Part shown: piece after piece, positions 60,222 through 64,000 of the stretch
Position numbering within the stretch: the first letter of the stretch is position 1
Layout: the number at the start of each line of letters is the position of its first letter
NCBI RefSeq assembly: GCF_003265345.1
Contig: NZ_QFWW01000026.1
Location: forward strand, 581,778-645,777
Direction: 5' to 3'
Origin: Lentzea terrae
GTDB taxonomy: Bacteria > Actinomycetota > Actinomycetes > Mycobacteriales > Pseudonocardiaceae
Length of the DNA stretch: 64,000 nt
Program-made: the position numbers and the translations under genes
Notes under the pieces: model-generated
Told to the model about the DNA's origin: nothing
What the model saw: the letters and a program-made list of their open reading frames with translations, nothing else
The model's database searches: none

Positions 60222-60821
60222 GTGCCTATCCGCACCAACCGCGGCCGTGCCGCGGTCTACCGCAGGCTCTGGGGCTGGCCGCTGCGTTCCCCGCGCCACC
60301 TGGCCGCGTCGATCATCATGTTCGTGGTGGTGGTCGTCGCGCTGGGCATCATCATCCCGAAGGTCCTGGACCGCCAGCCTTCCTCGCCTTCGAGCGTCGG
60401 CCAGTCGTCCACGTCGCCGCAGGGCACCCAGGTCGGCCAGTTGCCGTCCAGCGGCGCCTCGCTGCCGACCAAGCAGCCGCCGCCGTCCGCCTCCGCCTCC
60501 GCCGCTCCGCCCGCCGCCGACGCGCAGCTGGTCGCCGAGCTGTGGGCGGAGACCTGGATCAAGCCGCCACCGGACAACGACGTCAACAAGTGGCTCGCGC
60601 AGCTCCGTCCGTACACGACGGAAGAGTTCCTCGCGCAGATGGCGACGATCGACCCCAAGAACGTGCCGGACAAGCTCACGCCGGGAGTGCGGGCGGTGCG
60701 GTCGACCGTCTCGTCGGCTGACTTCGAGGTCACCACGGACCTCGGCAAGGTCGTCATCACGTTGATCAAGCTCTCGCCGAGCAACGAGTGGCGGGTCAAC
60801 AGTTACACGAAGGCGGGCTGA
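60222..60821 (+). CDS. TcpC-like membrane-anchored protein
   Basis: 199 residues from a GTG. One N-terminal helix (ASIIMFVVVVVALGIIIP), a Ser/Pro/Ala-rich linker, then an extracytoplasmic NTF2-like domain (AELWAETWIKPPPDNDVNKW to WRVNSYTK). This matches the plan of TcpC/VirB8-type scaffold proteins of Gram-positive type IV systems. Precedes the wall hydrolase by two bases. Confidence 0.72.
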   Translation: MPIRTNRGRAAVYRRLWGWPLRSPRHLAASIIMFVVVVVALGIIIPKVLDRQPSSPSSVGQSSTSPQGTQVGQLPSSGASLPTKQPPPSASASAAPPAADAQLVAELWAETWIKPPPDNDVNKWLAQLRPYTTEEFLAQMATIDPKNVPDKLTPGVRAVRSTVSSADFEVTTDLGKVVITLIKLSPSNEWRVNSYTKAG

Positions 60822-60823
60822 CC

Positions 60824-61825
60824 ATGCGCCTCATGTTGCTGATCGGTGCTCTCGTCGCAGTCGTCGTGATCGCGGTGACGACGTCCGGTGTCACGCAGGT
60901 GATCAGCAACTCCACGAACCCGGCGGCTCAGGACGGTTTGCGGCTCACGAGCTGCAACGCCGCCATCGGTCCGTGGGACGCGGGCGGCGGCGACAAGGGC
61001 CGCCACGACGCGTCGCGGCTCAACGACGAACAGCGCAACATCGTCGCGCGCATCATCTCCATCGGCCAGGAGCGCAAGCTGCCGCCGCTCGCGTGGCAGA
61101 TCGCGATCCAGGCGGGCATGACCGAGTCGGGCCTGCGTCCGCTGAACTACGGCGACCGCGACTCGCTCGGCATCTTCCAGATGCGTCCGTCGATGGGCTG
61201 GGGATCACCAGCAGAGGTGATCGACCCGACCTACGCGATCAACAAGTTCTACGACGTGCTGCTGAAGGTGCCGGACTGGGAGAACAAGCGTCCCGGCGAC
61301 TCGGCGCAGGCGGTCGAGCGGTCGGCGTTCCCGGACAGGTACCACAACTGGGAGGCCATGGCGGCGTTCCTGCTCGGTGAGCTGGGGGAGATCAGCGACC
61401 CGGCCGGCTGCGGCGAGGGCGCGGGCCAGTTCCTGCTGGCGTCGAACGCGGCGGGCATCGCCATCCAGTTCACCAGGGAGCAGCTGGGCGAGCCGTACCT
61501 GTGGGGCGGCAACGGCCCGGACGCCTGGGACTGCTCCGGCATCCTGGTGAAGGCGTTCGCGGCGGCCGGCGTGAAGATCCCACGCGTCGCGAACGACCAG
61601 TACGAGAAGGGCGGCGCCCACCTGGCGGTGCGCGAGGCCCAAGCAGGCGACCTCCTTTTCTGGGCGTACAACACCGCAGACCCGCGCTCGGTGCACCACG
61701 TGGGCATGTACCTCGGCAACGACGAGTACATCCATGCCCCCCAGACGGGTGACGTCGTGAAGATCAGCAAGATCAACTGGAATTATCACGAGTTGATGCC
61801 GCTGGCCGTCCGGCCGGGCGTGTAG
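60824..61825 (+). CDS. Lysozyme-like plus NlpC/P60 cell-wall hydrolase
   Basis: 333 residues. After an N-terminal helix, a lysozyme-like domain contains the probable catalytic Glu near residue 100 (AGMTESGLRPLN, DSLGIFQMRPS). A C-terminal NlpC/P60 domain has Cys at about 236 in DAWDCSGILVKAF and His in VHHVGMYLGNDEYIH. Two-domain hydrolases of this sort open peptidoglycan for Gram-positive type IV systems (as VirB1/Tcp proteins). Confidence 0.92.
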   Translation: MRLMLLIGALVAVVVIAVTTSGVTQVISNSTNPAAQDGLRLTSCNAAIGPWDAGGGDKGRHDASRLNDEQRNIVARIISIGQERKLPPLAWQIAIQAGMTESGLRPLNYGDRDSLGIFQMRPSMGWGSPAEVIDPTYAINKFYDVLLKVPDWENKRPGDSAQAVERSAFPDRYHNWEAMAAFLLGELGEISDPAGCGEGAGQFLLASNAAGIAIQFTREQLGEPYLWGGNGPDAWDCSGILVKAFAAAGVKIPRVANDQYEKGGAHLAVREAQAGDLLFWAYNTADPRSVHHVGMYLGNDEYIHAPQTGDVVKISKINWNYHELMPLAVRPGV

Positions 61826-61843
61826 ATCGCGGGGAGGCGCTGC

Positions 61844-62317
61844 ATGTTCAACCACGACCCCATCCCGAGGCCTTCCGGACCACCGGCGTCGAGCACACCA
61901 GTGCGTGACTACATGGCGGCCGGTGCCCCTGGCGTGTCGCCCGACTACGTGGTGGTCCCACGCGCGCTGGCCGAGGCGATGCCGTTGCCGTGGCAGCAGC
62001 ACTTCACCCACCTGCTGGCCGAGTTCCACCGCACCTACGGCCACCTGAACTGGCCGATCTACCGGGTGGTGCCGTCCCGCTACGAGAAGCTCGCCGACCT
62101 CGACGAGGACCAGCTGGCCGAGGTCGGCGCCATCATGGAGATCGACTCCGACGGCTCTCTGGTCTACCGGGACCGCTCCGGGCGTAAGATCGAGAACGCC
62201 GAGGACCGCACCGTGCTGGTCTCGTGTTTGGACCCGATCCCGTCGGAGTACGCCAACGCCAACCAGTCAACGCCGCCGCGGGGATTCCCGGCGCCTTTGG
62301 GAGGCGAGCGAGTATGA
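61844..62317 (+). CDS. Hypothetical protein, 157 aa
   Basis: A soluble protein with an N-terminal proline-rich segment and a globular core (LPWQQHFTHLLAEFHRTYGH, IYRVVPSRYEKLADLDEDQL). No family recognised. It follows the hydrolase by 18 bases and overlaps the next gene by four bases, so it belongs to the secretion-like operon. Confidence 0.72.
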   Translation: MFNHDPIPRPSGPPASSTPVRDYMAAGAPGVSPDYVVVPRALAEAMPLPWQQHFTHLLAEFHRTYGHLNWPIYRVVPSRYEKLADLDEDQLAEVGAIMEIDSDGSLVYRDRSGRKIENAEDRTVLVSCLDPIPSEYANANQSTPPRGFPAPLGGERV

Positions 62318-62508
62318 GCGACACGAGCGGTTGGTACTACTGCCTGACCCACCAGACCGTGGAAAAGGGCAAGGGCTGCCGCGGCGGCGACCGCATGGGC
62401 CCCTACCCGGACGAGGCCACTGCGGCCCGCGCTCTGGAGATCGCCCGCGAAAAGACCCGCGCCGCGGACGAGGCCGAGAAGAAGTGGCGCGGCGACGACG
62501 AGGACTGA
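62314..62508 (+). CDS. Small SPOR-like hypothetical protein, 64 aa
   Basis: Starts GWYYCLTHQTVEKGKGCRGG and continues with DRMGPYPDEATAARALEIAR and an acidic tail. The pattern (aromatic start, Cys/His pair, GPYP and an alpha-helix) resembles a minimal SPOR-like or zinc-binding unit found at the end of such loci. GGGAGG lies nine bases upstream. Last gene of the operon before a fold-back element. Confidence 0.7.
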   Translation: MSDTSGWYYCLTHQTVEKGKGCRGGDRMGPYPDEATAARALEIAREKTRAADEAEKKWRGDDED

Positions 62509-62513
62509 CGTCT

Positions 62514-62680
62514 TAGTGCCGTGACCGTCAGCCTTCGCCCCGTATTTCGCCGGTCAGACGGGTGCATCGTGGTGCCGGCCCCGCGTCCTCGTACTGGTTG
62601 TACGGTGCCGCGGGGCCGGTGCCGCGAGGTGCCCTGCTGAGCGCCGGAAGACGCGGCGATGGTTGGCGGTCACGGCACTA
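62514..62680. repeat. 167-bp fold-back (MITE-like) element
   Basis: Perfect 14-bp terminal inverted repeats TAGTGCCGTGACCG/CGGTCACGGCACTA bound the segment. An inner pair CCGGCCCCGCG/CGCGGGGCCGG (62575-62585/62609-62619) and a GTAC-TGGTT-GTAC tip share the same centre (62597). The whole unit thus folds into one hairpin. TA lies at both tips and could be a target duplication. It may also end transcription of the upstream operon. Confidence 0.8.
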
Positions 62681-62690
62681 CCCTGTGCGG

Positions 62691-64000
62691 GTGGCCTCAT
62701 TGGTGATCCGCACGGGTCGTGCTGACCTCGACTTCGACGGCATTCGCACCGAGTTCGGACTTCGGCCTACGTTTCCCGCCGAGGTTCTGGCCGAGGCTGA
62801 GGCGGCGGTCTCCCGTTCGCCGGGCGACCGCCCCGACCTCACCTCGATCCCGCTGGTGACGATCGACCCGCCGGGCGCGAAGGACCTGGACCAGGCACTC
62901 TGCCTGGAGCGGACCTCGTCCGGTTTCGTCGTGCACTACGCCATCGCCGACCTGGGCGCCTTCGTGACGCCCGGCGGTGCGCTGGACACCGAGGTCCGCC
63001 AACGCGGCCAGACCGTCTACCTCCCCGACGGCAACGTGCCGCTCCACCCGACCGTGCTCTCCGAGGGCGCCGCCTCTCTCCTGCCCGGCGTCGTCCGCCC
63101 CGCCGTCCTGTGGACGTTCACCTGCTCGGCTGACGGCGTGCCCACCTCGGTCGAAGTGCGCCGAGCGCTGGTGCGTTCCACCGCCCAGTTCGACTACGCC
63201 GCGGTGCAGGAAACCTTCGACGCGGGCAACCCGCACCCGTCCGTGGCCGCGCTGGCCGAGTTCGGCCCGCTGCGCCGCGCACTGGCCCGCGAGCGCGGCG
63301 CCATCGAACTGCAGCTGCCAGAGCAGGAGATCGAGTCCAACGGCGACGGCTGGAAGCTGGTCACCCGCCCACGGGCCCAAGTGGACGCGTGGAACGCCGA
63401 GATCTCCTTGATGACCGGCATGGCCGCAGCCTCGCTCATGCTGGACGCCCGCGTCGGCATCCTCCGCACCCTCCCCAACCCGGACGCAGCCGCGGTGGCG
63501 TCCCTCCGCAAGTCCGCCGCCGCCCTGCAGGTGCCATGGCCTGCCGACGTCTCGCCGGGCGCCCTCCTGGCCGACCTCGATGCCTCAACACCAGAAGCGC
63601 TGGCCCTGTTCACCGACGCCACTCGCCTGTTGCGCGGCGCGGGCTACACGGCCTTCAACGGCACGGTCCCCGAAGTCACCACACACGCCGGCGTCGCTGC
63701 GCCGTACACACACGTCACCGCACCACTCCGCCGCCTGGTCGACCGGTTCGCCACCGAGGCCTGCCTGGCGATCTCGGCAGGCCAGGACCTGCCTCCTTGG
63801 CTGTCCGAATCCTTGCCCCAGCTACCTGCGCTGATGGGTGCCTCGGACTCGCTGGCGTCGAAGGTGGAACGGGCGTCGCTGGACCTGGTCGAGGCATGGG
63901 TGCTGGCCGGACGGGTCGGCCAGGAGTTCTCCGCCGTGGTGCTGCGGGCGGGGGAGCAGGAGGCCGAGGTGTTCATCGCGAACCCGCCGGTGCTGGCCAA
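62691..64000 (+). CDS. RNB-domain ribonuclease (RNase II/R family), 5' part
   Basis: The frame is open from GTG 62691 (GTG 62685 also in frame) to the right edge, about 436 residues. The RNB core is clear: TIDPPGAKDLDQAL with the catalytic aspartates, VVHYAIADLGAFV, GQTVYLPDGNVPLHPTVLSE, and the arginine-containing YTHVTAPLRRLVDRFATEAC. There is no N-terminal cold-shock region, as in actinobacterial short members. A -10-like TACCCT overlaps the edge of the fold-back element, so the message may be leaderless. The 3' end is outside the window. Confidence 0.93.
   Translation, partial: MASLVIRTGRADLDFDGIRTEFGLRPTFPAEVLAEAEAAVSRSPGDRPDLTSIPLVTIDPPGAKDLDQALCLERTSSGFVVHYAIADLGAFVTPGGALDTEVRQRGQTVYLPDGNVPLHPTVLSEGAASLLPGVVRPAVLWTFTCSADGVPTSVEVRRALVRSTAQFDYAAVQETFDAGNPHPSVAALAEFGPLRRALARERGAIELQLPEQEIESNGDGWKLVTRPRAQVDAWNAEISLMTGMAAASLMLDARVGILRTLPNPDAAAVASLRKSAAALQVPWPADVSPGALLADLDASTPEALALFTDATRLLRGAGYTAFNGTVPEVTTHAGVAAPYTHVTAPLRRLVDRFATEACLAISAGQDLPPWLSESLPQLPALMGASDSLASKVERASLDLVEAWVLAGRVGQEFSAVVLRAGEQEAEVFIANPPVLA

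Overview
The window is high-GC actinobacterial DNA, most likely from the Pseudonocardiaceae (a Lentzea/Saccharothrix/Actinosynnema-like genome). Supporting signs are the codon use, a mycothiol-dependent isomerase family gene, a WhiB protein, a SigE-family sigma factor, an actinobacterial-type RNase P RNA, and a gene order that matches the Mycobacterium tuberculosis Rv2228c-Rv2236c block in inverse orientation. No assignment to species is possible from sequence reading alone.

Layout. 1-8645: a Wadjet type III-like anti-plasmid locus on the minus strand (jetA-jetB-jetC, then the start of jetD). Between jetC and jetD lies an oppositely oriented tetR plus a mycothiol-dependent isomerase gene that is frameshifted by an 11-bp tandem duplication. 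8718-15802: a housekeeping block with cobD, SURF1, a DUF1349 gene, a fructosamine kinase, a low-molecular-weight tyrosine phosphatase, a PASTA lipoprotein, cobC, nif3 and a zinc-ribbon gene. The expected next gene of this block, the RNase HI/phosphatase fusion, appears only at 45607, so about 30 kb interrupts the ancestral order.

15805-31879: accessory chromosomal genes. These are a large LuxR (LAL) regulator, a TrmO-like gene, an FAD monooxygenase, a sigma factor with a membrane partner, a secreted subtilase, a phosphodiesterase, resistance-like kinases and an acetyltransferase, a TetR/SnoaL/NmrA set, an HNH nuclease with a ScoMcrA-like head, and a frameshifted SUKH gene. 31924-45490: an integrated element beside tRNA-Leu(GAG). 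It carries a serine recombinase, an FtsK-type transfer ATPase, DUF2637, WhiB, excisionase-like and XRE genes, two large paralogous HTH-Nudix-like regulators around a cupin, three tiny coupled genes, and two unrecognised cargo genes, one clearly lower in GC. Degenerate copies of the tRNA 3' end lie at its left side. No replication initiator was recognised.

45607-53447: RNase HI/phosphatase, an FMN reductase, the RNase P RNA, a second secreted subtilase, threonine synthase, a secreted DUF6345-like protein and an orphan ABC permease. 53523-62508: a chromosomal type IV secretion-like locus (ParB-like protein, small membrane proteins, VirB4-like ATPase, VirB6-like membrane protein, TcpC-like protein, lysozyme-NlpC/P60 wall hydrolase, two small soluble proteins) with no relaxase or coupling ATPase in view. 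It ends at a 167-bp fold-back element, after which an RNB-domain ribonuclease gene runs off the window.

The least explained items are the HTH-Nudix paralogue pair with a shared palindromic motif, the low-GC cargo gene, the split Wadjet locus, the nested att remnants and the two long palindromic DNA elements.
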